Shown piece by piece: positions 23,279 through 33,298 of a stretch of DNA of 64,000 bases. Under the pieces are notes generated by a model. That model was not told the DNA's origin and ran no database searches. It saw nothing but the letters and a program-made list of their open reading frames with translations. The stretch is taken from contig WAEK01000012.1 in NCBI GenBank assembly GCA_011634665.1, positions 310,001 through 374,000 of the forward strand. The letters run 5' to 3'. A program made the position numbers and the translations under genes. This DNA comes from Mortierella sp. BCC40632. Lineage: Eukaryota > Mortierellomycota > Mortierellomycetes > Mortierellales > Mortierellaceae. Each line of letters starts with the position of its first letter. Position 1 is the first letter of the stretch.

Positions 23279-24943
23279 CTAAAAGTGTTCTTTCCGGAAC
23301 GAGAACTTCACACCATTCTTGCTCTGTCGTCTTGATTCGCTTCTCAGGGACTTGGCCATCACTCCAGGTCCACAGAAAAAGACGGCAACGTTGACGATCA
23401 ACTCCTGGTTGGCGCCGGGCATATACGTTCCGTTGGTGATACCTTCTCTCAATTCGGTAAAGATTGCACCAAAGTTGGGCCGGCCAAAGTTGGTCAATGC
23501 TTGGAGACCTGTGATCGTGTCTCCACCCGAATAGTCGTCATGTAGGTGCAGAGCAATGTTGTGATGTTGATCGGGCTTCATGACCGCTGTGCAGTAGATA
23601 TGGATTCCGAGCTTCACATTCAACATGGAGCGTTCGACCGTTGCCAACAACGACTGGAACCACTTGAAGGATTCCAAGTCACGACTGACCCAGTAGAACT
23701 CGACACGCTTTGTCTTGAGAGGCATGTTGTTGTTGGCTCGGTACCAAATATCACGCAAGATCGAGGCAAAGGGCGTCACACCGATACCACTTCCTACCAA
23801 CACTACAATCTCGTGATCAAATACGTCCTCAGTAGGTGCTCCAAAGGGTCCATCGATCTTGATCTCAGGCATCGAGAATCCAGGCTTCATTCGGATTTCC
23901 TCGCCACGGTCGTCCACCAATTCAATGTTCTTTTCAGGTCGACGACCCTGTCCTTGTTGTCCTTTGTTGCCACCACGGCCACGGTCTTCCTTTTCAACGC
24001 CCATTCGAGTGCCGAGCGCGCGTGTAAAGTCTCCAACCTGTCGAATATGGACCGAGACATAGTCCTCAAAGGGCGAGGAGGTGATTGTGAATGGATGCCA
24101 CTGATACTTGCTCACATCGGGAACGTTGATGAACATGTATTGACCCGGTTTGTAGTTGAAGGAGGGCTTCTGAATCTGCAACTCGATGACACCTGCAGGA
24201 TGCTGAATGGCCTTGACAAGTCGAGTGTCGAGACGGCTGCGATAGATACGGATGAAGCGCTCAATGATATAGAGACCGTAGCCGATGGAGAGGTAAATAT
24301 AACTGTTGTAACCACGGCAAACACCCTTTTGATCACGAACAATGCACCCAATACCGTGGAATAGAAGGGCTCCGATCATGACAAAGGCCAGGTGGTGCAT
24401 GTACCAGAAGGCCTCAAAGGACTTGTGGCGCTGGGATTGCTTGGCGGTTGTGTACATGAGGACCATGCAGAGGAGCATGATATGGCCAGTGACACCTGCA
24501 GGCGACTTGTAAAGCAACTCGGCAGCGGACATGGTAAAGCCAGGGTGGCCCTGGAGACGGAGCTTGTCCATCTTGTAAATGTTGACGTAATGGCCGATTG
24601 AGTGGAGAACGGTACAGACGAGGATCGAGTAAGCGGTGATCTTGTGGAACCAGATATTTTCATCGATGGGGATGAGCTTGTTCAGGAACGAGACACGAAG
24701 GATTCGGAGAATGTTACGGCACACAGGCAACAGGATTATCGAACAGTCCCAGATCAGACACATACCGCCGCCACGCGCAATCCAGAGCGAGTAGTTGAGC
24801 GGGACATTGAGATTGACCAGGTCGGGTGCGTTCTTGACGCGGAAGAAACCAAAGATGAACAGGATGACGTGCAGCACGAACCAGATGATGAAAAAGGCGT
24901 ACCGACGGCCTGTCCAGTTTTCCATGGCCTTGAACAGCGCCAT
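23279..24943 (-). CDS. Fungal NADPH oxidase, catalytic gp91phox-like subunit (NoxA/B type)
   Basis: A single uninterrupted frame of 554 residues. The six-helix ferric-reductase-like membrane domain has the four heme-binding histidines with gp91phox spacing: His100/His114 and His183/His196. The FAD site is HPFTITSSP (283-291). The NADPH site follows GPFGAP as VVLVGSGIGVTPFASIL (~376-392). The C-terminus FCGPGVMAKSLR ... FSFRKEHF is typical of the family. It produces superoxide from NADPH at plasma or internal membranes and in filamentous fungi acts with NoxR and Rac in polarity, fusion and differentiation. Between the FAD and NADPH lobes there is a ~40-residue Gly/Gln/Arg-rich insert (~313-352), placed as in fungal Nox proteins. 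No N-terminal EF hand is present, so it is not NoxC. The absence of introns is unusual here. The ATG at 24943 is the first in frame, although a short upstream 5' UTR exon is possible (cgcacag precedes it). Confidence 0.92.
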   Translation of the reverse strand: MALFKAMENWTGRRYAFFIIWFVLHVILFIFGFFRVKNAPDLVNLNVPLNYSLWIARGGGMCLIWDCSIILLPVCRNILRILRVSFLNKLIPIDENIWFHKITAYSILVCTVLHSIGHYVNIYKMDKLRLQGHPGFTMSAAELLYKSPAGVTGHIMLLCMVLMYTTAKQSQRHKSFEAFWYMHHLAFVMIGALLFHGIGCIVRDQKGVCRGYNSYIYLSIGYGLYIIERFIRIYRSRLDTRLVKAIQHPAGVIELQIQKPSFNYKPGQYMFINVPDVSKYQWHPFTITSSPFEDYVSVHIRQVGDFTRALGTRMGVEKEDRGRGGNKGQQGQGRRPEKNIELVDDRGEEIRMKPGFSMPEIKIDGPFGAPTEDVFDHEIVVLVGSGIGVTPFASILRDIWYRANNNMPLKTKRVEFYWVSRDLESFKWFQSLLATVERSMLNVKLGIHIYCTAVMKPDQHHNIALHLHDDYSGGDTITGLQALTNFGRPNFGAIFTELREGITNGTYMPGANQELIVNVAVFFCGPGVMAKSLRSESRRQSKNGVKFSFRKEHF

Positions 24944-26135
24944 GATGATGGATGTGTCTGTGCGGAGAAGAGTAGAGGCGGGGTTATGTCAGCTGGGCGC
25001 TCTGAGAGAGGCTAGCGAGAGTAAAGAGGAACGGTGACAAGGGGCGGATGGGGCGAAGTATGTGAGGGTGGTTGGGTATCCTTGGAGTTTGTGTGTATGG
25101 AGGCTGGACTATATACAGGAAGTGAAGGGAGATGGAATGAGCAAGGTCAGGACGAGGGTTACAGAGGGGGTGTGCAGGAACCAGCGACAGAGATGAGATC
25201 GTTAAGCTGAGGGGAGATGTCAGCAATGAGAGAAGGAGGAAGGGGGGAAGGGAGGAGAGATGATGAATGAAAGATGAAAGGGGTGATGGAGAAAGAGAGA
25301 AAAAGAGAAGAGAAAAAAAGATGGATGAGATGGCCAAGGACAAGCCAACCAGCCTGTATAGTGCCCCGCAGAGCCGCCCACAACCAATCAGAACCATCTG
25401 GCTGCAAGCTCCAGCGGACCATTGATCGAGCGCCGATGCTGACGAGAGACACTGCATTGTCGGGAGGCGATAGGACGATAGTGCTCCGCCCAGCCGTTGA
25501 GCCATGTCTCTCTTACTCGCTCCCGGCGCCTGGAGTGTCCATTGTCGCTTGCGTCTCCTTCAGCATCCATTGTCTATCATCCATGGCCATACCTGTCTTC
25601 ATTCGTACACTCAATCCTTCATCCCATCGGCCCGCACACCCGTTTGTTTATCGCACCAACCTTCCCGCCTGTACAGCATTTTACTTTCTTCGAGACTGTC
25701 GGCGTCCGTCGTCCTCCACCGGGGGGCCAACCTTCGGAGAAAATGGACAATGTCAATTGTAATTTTAGAAGCAATGGATAGCGGACTGCTCTCGCAGAAT
25801 GGGGGTCTCACCTTATCCAGCATTGCCTCAACCCGAACGAGGCCTACTTCCCACCCTCATCCGCTCCTCTGGTCCAGGCCCAATAGCTCCACGGCCACGT
25901 CTTGGTCTGTGACAACGTCCCCAAGGCTAGACCTGATGCCTTTTCGGTAGTGATTTGTGGACAGTGTAATCCTTGATTCCAACATTACGCCTTCGGCTAC
26001 CCTGCTGGCTGTTAAAACCTCAATTGCTCCCACACTCTCACACACTCTCATACACTCTCATTCCCATTGTCGAATCTATCCTGCAGACTGATCTCTCAAA
26101 CAGAAAATTTATCAACAATGAAGTGGAGCCCTGGG

Positions 26136-26179
<44 letters not shown>

Positions 26180-27084
26180 CTATTTCTTTCTCTCTCCTCT
26201 TCCTGCTCCGCTATTCATCCATCCATCAGCAATCGTGCGCTGCTGTCAGACAATTGGAATGCGTCCAATCGTCCATGGTTCGAGGCTCTCAACCACCCTA
26301 TGTGCTATACGTGCTATCCTCCAGGACGGCTCTTCCCTTCACCACCCTGTTTTTTTCTTCTTGAACTGACAGGCATGCATGGATGACATCTATTGAAATG
26401 GTCTTCCCACTCTCATCATCCCCTGACGGGTACTCCCCCCCCCCTTTTCTCCTTTCCTATCTCTCTGCCTTCCTCTCTCCTTCTCCTACTCTCTCCCGCT
26501 CTTTGTTCTCTTGACTATCATTCATTGGATCTCTACTCCACTCTCCTCCTTAAGCCTTGCTTACTTTTAAATAGTCTATATTCATTGTGCAAACATTCCA
26601 CTGGGCCGCATATCTTTCTTTGCTTTAACGGCAAGCCTGTTTTTGAGCTATTACGCCATCAAAAAAGTGAACGAGTGTGCTGCCGAGGGAGGAAAAAAAA
26701 AAAAAAAAAAAAAGCAGGCAAGAAAAAAAGGGGGTGTGAGAAAAAATGGGCAAACGTAGGAGACAGGTGGGATCATGCAACGTAATGTGCGGTAACTGGA
26801 TGAAAAAAAAAAAACAAGGAAAAAAAAAAAAAAGTTTCTTAGCCCTTTTCTTCACCTTTTCTCTCTTTCTCTCTCTCTTTCTTTCTCGTTCTTGTGTCGG
26901 GAATGATGTGATTACGAGCATACATGCGATCGCCCATTGTGCCTTCCCCCTTGTTTCTGTATCTTTACCATTCTCAATCATTTTTTTTTTTTTTTTTCCC
27001 TGAGAACCCTCATTTTTTTTTACATTTTTTTTTTTTTTTTTTTTTTTTTAATTTGTGCGGTGGTCAATATACTACTGTTGTCTC
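24944..27084. other. Intergenic: NADPH oxidase promoter and simple repeats
   Basis: About 2.1 kb with no supported gene. It holds GA/CT-rich stretches near 25200-25330, a (TC)n tract at 26139-26175, A runs near 26692-26713 and 26822-26834, and T runs near 26981-26998 and 27016-27050. Open frames here are low-complexity. Confidence 0.5.
26139..26175. repeat. (TC)n microsatellite
   Basis: About 37 bases of TC dinucleotide repeat between the NADPH oxidase and the Ser/Pro-rich gene at 27085-29778. Confidence 0.9.
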
Positions 27085-29778
27085 TCACTCATTGTTCTTG
27101 TCCGACAAGGGTCTAATTGACACACAGTTTACAATGGCCCTTGAGGTTCGCTTCAGAAACTGCCATCCTCGGCGACAATGTTTCTGGACAAACCTCTTAC
27201 CACTTGGCCTATGCCCCCGCTCCTGTGCCTGAATCTGATTTTGTCCCTGACACCGACCCTGGCCTTGCCCCTGTCCTTGTCCTGACGGGATGGTGTTCTC
27301 GGATGGAATAGTAGGGTTGGACCATGCACGCTCTGTACGCATCCTCATCGCTGCTCGGAAACCAGACGTACACGACGGTCGAATGGGGCGTGTCTCTGCT
27401 AAGCGGTCTGCATCATAGGGAATGGGCCATGGACTTGCATCCACCCCATCCTCCCTGTTCTCCCGTTCCCTTTGTTCATCCTCGACACTCCATGGCCCGA
27501 AACAGCCTCTGCCCGTCCGCTGCCTGACTGTGGTAGACCAAGCTGGAGGCGTCCTCATTCCATAGGGCCACATCTGTCGCAACCTTTGTTCCTCTTGGCA
27601 GTGTGAATAGATCAATCGCCCTGTACCACACCAATGTCCGTCATGCAAGACCCCGGAGCTAGCCCAATTATTGTCGCCACAACCCAGATTGGTAAGACCC
27701 TCGCGACCATTCCTACTGATTCCGACCCCTAGTCCGGGCATGGACGGAGTCAAAGATCGAGACAATCGCAGCGATGGTGATGGTGGTCGGCACTCTGACA
27801 ATCCAACATGCGGTTGCCATAGAGCCCTCCATGGATGAGCCAAAGGCATGAATGGGTTTCCACCAACTTGCACTCGATGAGCTGCGAGCGCAGCAGCCAG
27901 TCGAGCAATATCCAATCCCTCAGGATTTGTCCTAGTCGTGGCTCTATCCTGTTCCTGAAGCGACTGGCGATCTCTTTGCTCGGATAAGGGAGTGGGACTA
28001 TTGACAATGTCGCCAACAATCTGTAGGCTTTCCGGGTCAACAAAGACATAGGCGCCGCCAGCATTCTCTTCCAAAGTCCTGTCCGGTAAATCGGCCAGAA
28101 GCCATGACAATGGGTGGCCACCTTTGCTTCCAAAATGACTATTACCCATGTTTTCCTCGTTTCCTGCTCTAGGTTCGGAGCGTGTAGATCGAGGTGGTGG
28201 GTAAATGCTTTGACTCGACCCGCGCGTGACTGATTCAGTAGAGCTTGAGATCTTTGCCGTGTCCATGTTCAGGAGAGATGGTTCCAGAGCGTAGGTTCCT
28301 TCGGGATCTTTTTGGAGGTTGTTGCCAAGGCTACCACTTGTCTTTTGATCCGCATCTCCTATGCCTAGCCGAGTCTCCATTTCTGTGGGTCCATGTTCAT
28401 CTTCAGCATCAGGTAGTGAGTCGTCTAGAGAGTACTGTGAGACTACAGGGATGCGAATTAATTGTCTTCTATCCTGTTGCTGTTGCGGCGCTTGTAAGTG
28501 TCTCCGCTGGCGAGGATGGTACCGTGTATGGATCCCTTCAGGGGGTGGTAAGAATGGCATATGTGGTCCAATGATATCCTCTTCTACTTTTTCTTCATCC
28601 TTCACACCAGGCTCATGGCCTTCCTCGACAAAGCTTGTGGTAGCCGTGTTGTCGTCCCGGGGACTGCAAGGTGGTGGGTCTATCCCTGCGCGACCGCTCG
28701 GTCCCCCAAGGCTACTGGGACTGACAATGGAGGGAGCAAAGACTGCTCCTTGAGGGAGCCAAGAATCTTCCCTTAGTGCCCGCGCCTCGAGGCGCTCGAC
28801 AGCGAAAGCAATGGCGGTGGCCGAGGCCGTACGTACTGCTAATGGTTCACGAAGAGGTGGCAAAGGAGACTTGATCTTCTCCAGACAATTGTTACCCCTT
28901 GGAGTGCTCAGTAATAAACTCGTTCCTGTGTGATGTGACGATAACGATCTCGGCGCCTGATGGCCAAGGGTACTCTCAGTCCTTTGTATGTGATGCGGCG
29001 TTGAGCAGCCACTGGTCCGTGACACAGATCGCACGGGACCTGGGGCAGTGGCTGATGGATGGTCAATGTGCGTCTGCAGGATCCTCGCGACGACACATTC
29101 AGCCAAGCCATCGATCCCCGCGCCGATCGAGTAGCTGTCGACAAAGTGCTCGGGCAGGCCTAGTTGAGCAACAAGTCTCCATGGCGAGACTCGCCGCCCT
29201 GGTATCAGTCCTAGTGATGCTGGGTCATCTGTCGTATCGAGAATGCCCACAGCTGTTGGCCCGGTAAGAGACAGTGAGGGGCTGGTACGGGTCAGGAGGA
29301 TCGATGACGTTGTGGGCAGTGTGGGGGTAAGTGAGGACGATGAGGCGAAGGAGGCTGGGCAGGCCATGGTGGATGAAGACATGACTGAGACAGAGGCTGT
29401 GCCTGGGCCAGGTGTCGTAGAGCAATGAGTTAAGTGAGGCAATGCTCTCGAGTCATTGTCGCCGTCACCAGTAAGTAAGGTATGGTTGAAGACATCGCTG
29501 GCGCTGGTGTCTAGTGCATTTCTAGTGCTAGTGTAATTCTCCTGGCAGTTTTCTTCGGCCCTATTGTTTCTGGCCATGGTTAACGAGTTTGCGCAGTCCC
29601 TACTTTGACTTGGTAGTGAGAGTGAAACCAGAGGCGACGGTGTTCTTGAGTGAACGGGTGGGGTGCCGAGGTGAGGAGTGCGACGGATCTGAGTGGCGTC
29701 AAAGCTACTGTCTGCAGTGATGGGTAGAGTGTGTGGAGCAAAGGGGAAACACTCATGGAGTACTGGATCTTGAGGCAT
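27085..29778 (-). CDS. Unrecognised Ser/Pro-rich, largely disordered protein
   Basis: A single exon of 897 residues from ATG 29778 (MPQDPVLHECFPFAPH). The frame runs further upstream, but that part is the (TC)n leader translated as LSLSLS, so I start at the first Met after it. I do not recognise a family. Most of the protein is Ser, Pro, Thr and Gln-rich. One more ordered-looking segment is SPWRLVAQLGLPEHFVDSYS followed by IGAGIDGLAECVVARIL (~residues 200-240). A second is WLLADLPDRTLEENAGGAYV (~565-585). Near the C-terminus there is a (GQ)n run followed by a basic tail (KRFVQKHCRRGWQFLKR). The long uninterrupted frame with normal codon use supports a real gene; its function is unknown. Its promoter/leader holds a GA microsatellite. 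Confidence 0.65.
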   Translation of the reverse strand: MPQDPVLHECFPFAPHTLPITADSSFDATQIRRTPHLGTPPVHSRTPSPLVSLSLPSQSRDCANSLTMARNNRAEENCQENYTSTRNALDTSASDVFNHTLLTGDGDNDSRALPHLTHCSTTPGPGTASVSVMSSSTMACPASFASSSSLTPTLPTTSSILLTRTSPSLSLTGPTAVGILDTTDDPASLGLIPGRRVSPWRLVAQLGLPEHFVDSYSIGAGIDGLAECVVARILQTHIDHPSATAPGPVRSVSRTSGCSTPHHIQRTESTLGHQAPRSLSSHHTGTSLLLSTPRGNNCLEKIKSPLPPLREPLAVRTASATAIAFAVERLEARALREDSWLPQGAVFAPSIVSPSSLGGPSGRAGIDPPPCSPRDDNTATTSFVEEGHEPGVKDEEKVEEDIIGPHMPFLPPPEGIHTRYHPRQRRHLQAPQQQQDRRQLIRIPVVSQYSLDDSLPDAEDEHGPTEMETRLGIGDADQKTSGSLGNNLQKDPEGTYALEPSLLNMDTAKISSSTESVTRGSSQSIYPPPRSTRSEPRAGNEENMGNSHFGSKGGHPLSWLLADLPDRTLEENAGGAYVFVDPESLQIVGDIVNSPTPLSEQRDRQSLQEQDRATTRTNPEGLDIARLAAALAAHRVQVGGNPFMPLAHPWRALWQPHVGLSECRPPSPSLRLSRSLTPSMPGLGVGISRNGREGLTNLGCGDNNWASSGVLHDGHWCGTGRLIYSHCQEEQRLRQMWPYGMRTPPAWSTTVRQRTGRGCFGPWSVEDEQRERENREDGVDASPWPIPYDADRLAETRPIRPSCTSGFRAAMRMRTERAWSNPTIPSENTIPSGQGQGQGQGRCQGQNQIQAQERGHRPSGKRFVQKHCRRGWQFLKRTSRAIVNCVSIRPLSDKNNE

Positions 29779-29874
29779 ATGTGGGGTGATGGGGAGAGGA
29801 GGAGGGGGAGGAAAAGGAAGGAAGGAAAGAAAGAGGAGACGAGAAATAGGTGATGGGAGAAGAGACTGACAGAC

Positions 29875-29879
<5 letters not shown>

Positions 29880-29923
<44 letters not shown>

Positions 29924-29930
29924 TATATAT
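29880..29930. repeat. (AG)n followed by (AT)n microsatellite
   Basis: About 41 bases of AG then 10 of AT, in the 5' leader of the gene at 27085-29778. Confidence 0.93.
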
Positions 29931-31097
29931 AGAAAGAGAGGATCACGTGGAAAAAAATCTGGGGAAACAAGTCGAGCCGCAGTCTCTGTTCTTCGAGGGA
30001 CCTGGTCCGGAGGAGGAGGAGATGCGAGACAGATTGCCGGGGAGGAAGAGAGAGGGAGAAGGGAAAGAAAGAGAAAGAGAGAGTGAGCGTATGTGTGTGA
30101 ATGTGCGTGTGGAGAGCGAGAGAGTAAATGAGAATAAACGAGAGAGGTCAGAAAAAATAACAAAAAAAAAAAAAAAGATCGGACATGGATTGGCCCACGG
30201 AGAGGTGGTTTTGGTTTGTCGAGAAGAGAAGAGGGCGAGAGAGAAAGAGAAAGAAAGAAAGAGAAAAAGAGATAGAGGAGGGAGAGGGAGGGAGAAGGTA
30301 GAGTGGGGTGAGATGGAGGAAGGAGTGCCAACCCAGGGCTAAATAACACAATGGGAACAAGCAAACGTGCGCGTCTGCCCTTCTGTCCGGCTGCAGCAGA
30401 CGTTGGACAGATCGAAATGCAATCAAATGAATTACCACAGCTCTCTCGTCCCCCTCTCGTCGTCGCTGTCCTCCTCCTCCTCCTCCTCCTCCTGCTCCTG
30501 CGATCGACAGCGGTCCTCGTTCGAGCCTTGCCCCTCTCTTCTGTCTTTTTCTCATTCACTTTGTACAATTTCTCCCACCCCCTTGTCCCGGATTCAGGTA
30601 CTCCTGGGAGCCGCCCTTGCGCATTCTGCGCGGCAGAGCCATTTACGTAATCGACCTAGTTCATGAGCACGCCATCACCATCTCGGCAACCCATGGCGCT
30701 GGATGAGACAAATCAAAAAAGTTAAAAAGAGTCGAAGGGTCCTTAAGCAGGGACCACCTCCAAGGCCACGCACGCGTGCAAAATAGTTAATTGAGAAGGC
30801 GCCGTGCCGTGACACGAATTCTGTTTGGAAAGCGGGAAATGTTCCTGTGACCACCGTGCCTGAACACAAGTTGGTGCCTTACTGGGTCAGAATCACTGCG
30901 AAAATATGCCTTGCTCATACACAACCATCAATTCTCATTCGAAATGCAAGGACGTACATTTGGCCCTGATATTATTCTTGAAGACGTTTGATCTGGATCC
31001 GTCGTCGTCGTTGTCGTCTCTCTCTCTCCCACTTTTTTTTTTTTTTTTTTTTTTTTCTTTCTCTCCCATTTTCTATCTCGTGCTTTTACATTTTTCA

Positions 31098-31101
<4 letters not shown>

Positions 31102-31160
<59 letters not shown>
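31102..31160. repeat. (TC)n microsatellite
   Basis: About 59 bases of uninterrupted TC, in a region without genes. Confidence 0.95.
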
Positions 31161-31167
<7 letters not shown>

Positions 31168-32036
31168 TTCTTTCCTTCTAGCCAATTGATAACTAAACAT
31201 GCGCACACTAGACATATTCTTGAGCAAGGTTGGGTTCGTTTATTTTTGTATGTGCAATGTGGAGAAAGGGAGGATGGGCGTGGGACTGTGTTATATACTC
31301 TGGTCAAATTGGCGGCAATACGAAATCGGTCGCATGCAGGTCTCTTTCAATGGTATTACAAGATAAAGGAGTTCAATAGCACACAGGCGAAAGACATGAC
31401 TGGGAAGAAAGAAAAAAAACACGGAGAGTGGTAGAAAGGGGGGGGGGGAGGGAACAAGAGCTGTTCTGGTCAGAGGTGGAAGGGTCGCTGCATCTTTGTC
31501 TCGGAGACTGCGATGAGCAAAGCACGGAAAAAGAGAAAAGGAGAGATGCAAACCCGTCAACCCAAGAAAGGAACGTGGGTTTTGGATTGCAAGGGGTGGA
31601 GACAGGAAGAGAGAAAAAGAAAGAGAAAAAGTGACAGAGGCAAGAGACCAGTCTGGTTGGGAAAAACTATGGGTATATGGTACAAATAAACGGAGAGCAG
31701 GAGAGGGTCGAGTGGGGTACAAGGCCGTGCAGTGGTGTGTTATGTGGATGTGCTTTGCTTCCCGGACCTGGAGGGAAAGAGTGTAAGCAAGCGCAGGCAC
31801 ACAAGGAGCCGAGGCCAACATCGCATACACAAGGGCATGTATAAAAAAAAAAAAAAGGCACACAGACATGGCTCGCCTGGAGTAATGTCTAGTCGATGGC
31901 CATGCCTGTCAAAGGCATGGAGCAGACAAAGAAAAAAGCAACAACAGCGAGTAAAAGAGGAGAGACCATTCATAGAAGAAGAAAAAATAGTTCTCCAAGC
32001 TCATGCTCTGCCGTCATCTGTCGCTCCGACTCGTGC

Positions 32037-33113
32037 TCAGTGCGCAATGAGCTGTTGTCGGCCATGCACTGCACCCGAAATAGACTCGAGCATCCCGGCT
32101 GTCGCTGCGTTGGCTGCAGCCCTGCCACCGCTCTGCTCCTGTCCCAAGGTCTCCTCGAGATCATTGTTGCCCAAGGATCCTACCAGAGTCGAGTCTACTG
32201 CCGCAAAGCCTTTGCTGTGAATGCCTCCCGTGGTCTTTGGGCTTTTGGGCTTGGAGGTGTGCAAGGCAGAAGGGATCTGATGGTCAAAAGTCTCTGTGCT
32301 GTGGTAGTTGGGCGACCGTGTCGTGGGCGTGAGTGGCTCCCATAGTGTCGAGACCGTGGAGGACAGAGAAGTAAGAGTGGGCGCCTCCGAGAGTGACGAA
32401 CGGATCGATGAGGTAGAGGCCCTCGAGAGCGTTGACGAGGCCGAGTCGGTGCTGTCCTGGCGTGTCCCGCATCTGTTCCGAGGCTGCTTCTGTGCCTTGA
32501 TCGATCCCGCTGCAGTTGTTCCGCTTCTGGAGGGCGAGCGAGGTGATGAGGACACGGACGAGCCCGTGCTGGGTCCTTGTGTGGTCATCCTCGAGCAGGT
32601 GCATGAACAGCCTTTAGTGTGGACTGTCGCATTGGCATGCGCCTGGGCGTACTGTGCAGACGACCCGGGTCCAAAGAAATCCATGCTGCTGGCGCGGCCA
32701 AGGTCGCCGAGTCCGTCAAGAGAAGGATAGGTTGCGCGGTAGGCGGCATTGTCAAGCGAGAGACGCTTTGGGCGAGTGGCCCGGGGGTTGGTTGAGGCCC
32801 CTGCAGTAGTTTGCTGCTGGTTCTGGTCAAGCAAAGCAGGGGCAGAGTGGTGTCGAGTCGAGCCTGCGCTGTAGTGACGACGAGCTTTGACAGAAAGTCG
32901 CTGGTGAATCTGGTCTTGTGTCTGGTCATAGCCATCATTAAAGGTTGCTACGTTGTTCGTATCGAGGTAGTGGTAGCTGTGACGATGGCGGTTGCGGCTG
33001 TCGAGGAGAGCTTCGTTGGCAAGGCTGTCACTGTCAAGTGGAGCATCTGTGGGCGAGCTGGAGCTGGCTCGCGGGAACAGCATTGAAAAGAGAAGAGGAG
33101 TCAACGCTTGCAT
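32037..33113 (-). CDS. Unrecognised Ser/Thr-rich protein
   Basis: A single exon of 358 residues from ATG 33113 (MQALTPLLFSMLFPRAS). The frame is open upstream only through TC- and CA-repeat leader sequence (LSLSLS, HTHTHT), so the first Met after it is taken as the start. I do not recognise a family. The protein is rich in Ser, Thr, His and Arg (RHHSAPALLDQNQQQ; RPKRLSLDNAAYRATYPSLDG), with many potential phosphorylation sites and one Cys pair (GCSCTC). It is probably intrinsically disordered. It resembles the neighbouring 897-residue gene in composition and in having a repeat-rich leader, but I see no clear sequence homology. Confidence 0.6.
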   Translation of the reverse strand: MQALTPLLFSMLFPRASSSSPTDAPLDSDSLANEALLDSRNRHRHSYHYLDTNNVATFNDGYDQTQDQIHQRLSVKARRHYSAGSTRHHSAPALLDQNQQQTTAGASTNPRATRPKRLSLDNAAYRATYPSLDGLGDLGRASSMDFFGPGSSAQYAQAHANATVHTKGCSCTCSRMTTQGPSTGSSVSSSPRSPSRSGTTAAGSIKAQKQPRNRCGTRQDSTDSASSTLSRASTSSIRSSLSEAPTLTSLSSTVSTLWEPLTPTTRSPNYHSTETFDHQIPSALHTSKPKSPKTTGGIHSKGFAAVDSTLVGSLGNNDLEETLGQEQSGGRAAANAATAGMLESISGAVHGRQQLIAH

Positions 33114-33265
33114 TGGTGAATGCGTGTGTGTGGGTATGTGTGTGTGGGTATGTGTGTGTGGGTGTGTGGGTGTGTGTATGTGTATGTGTTGAAAAGTAAG
33201 AAAAGAAAGGGAAGCGAGCGAGAGAACGACGACGAAGAAACAAGCGACGACGGAGACAGAAAGGC

Positions 33266-33298
<33 letters not shown>

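Larger units (their letters stand above)
29779..32036. other. Intergenic: leader of the 897-residue gene, microsatellites, no gene seen
   Basis: Includes an (AG)n/(AT)n tract at 29880-29930, a broad GA-rich zone to ~30330, a CTC-rich block near 30470-30500, T24 near 31033-31056 and a (TC)n tract at 31102-31160. Frames found here are low-complexity on one strand or the other. The last part is the 3' side of the gene ending at 32037. Confidence 0.5.

Noticed and set aside
23546..24364. 272-codon plus-strand frame opposite the NADPH oxidase
   Set aside because: It is antisense to a well-supported coding exon; the frame is open only because the real gene's codons leave few stops on the other strand.
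29779..29970. 64-residue N-terminal extension (LSLSLS-type) of the 897-residue gene
   Set aside because: It is a translation of the (TC)n leader; the first Met after it gives a normal protein start.
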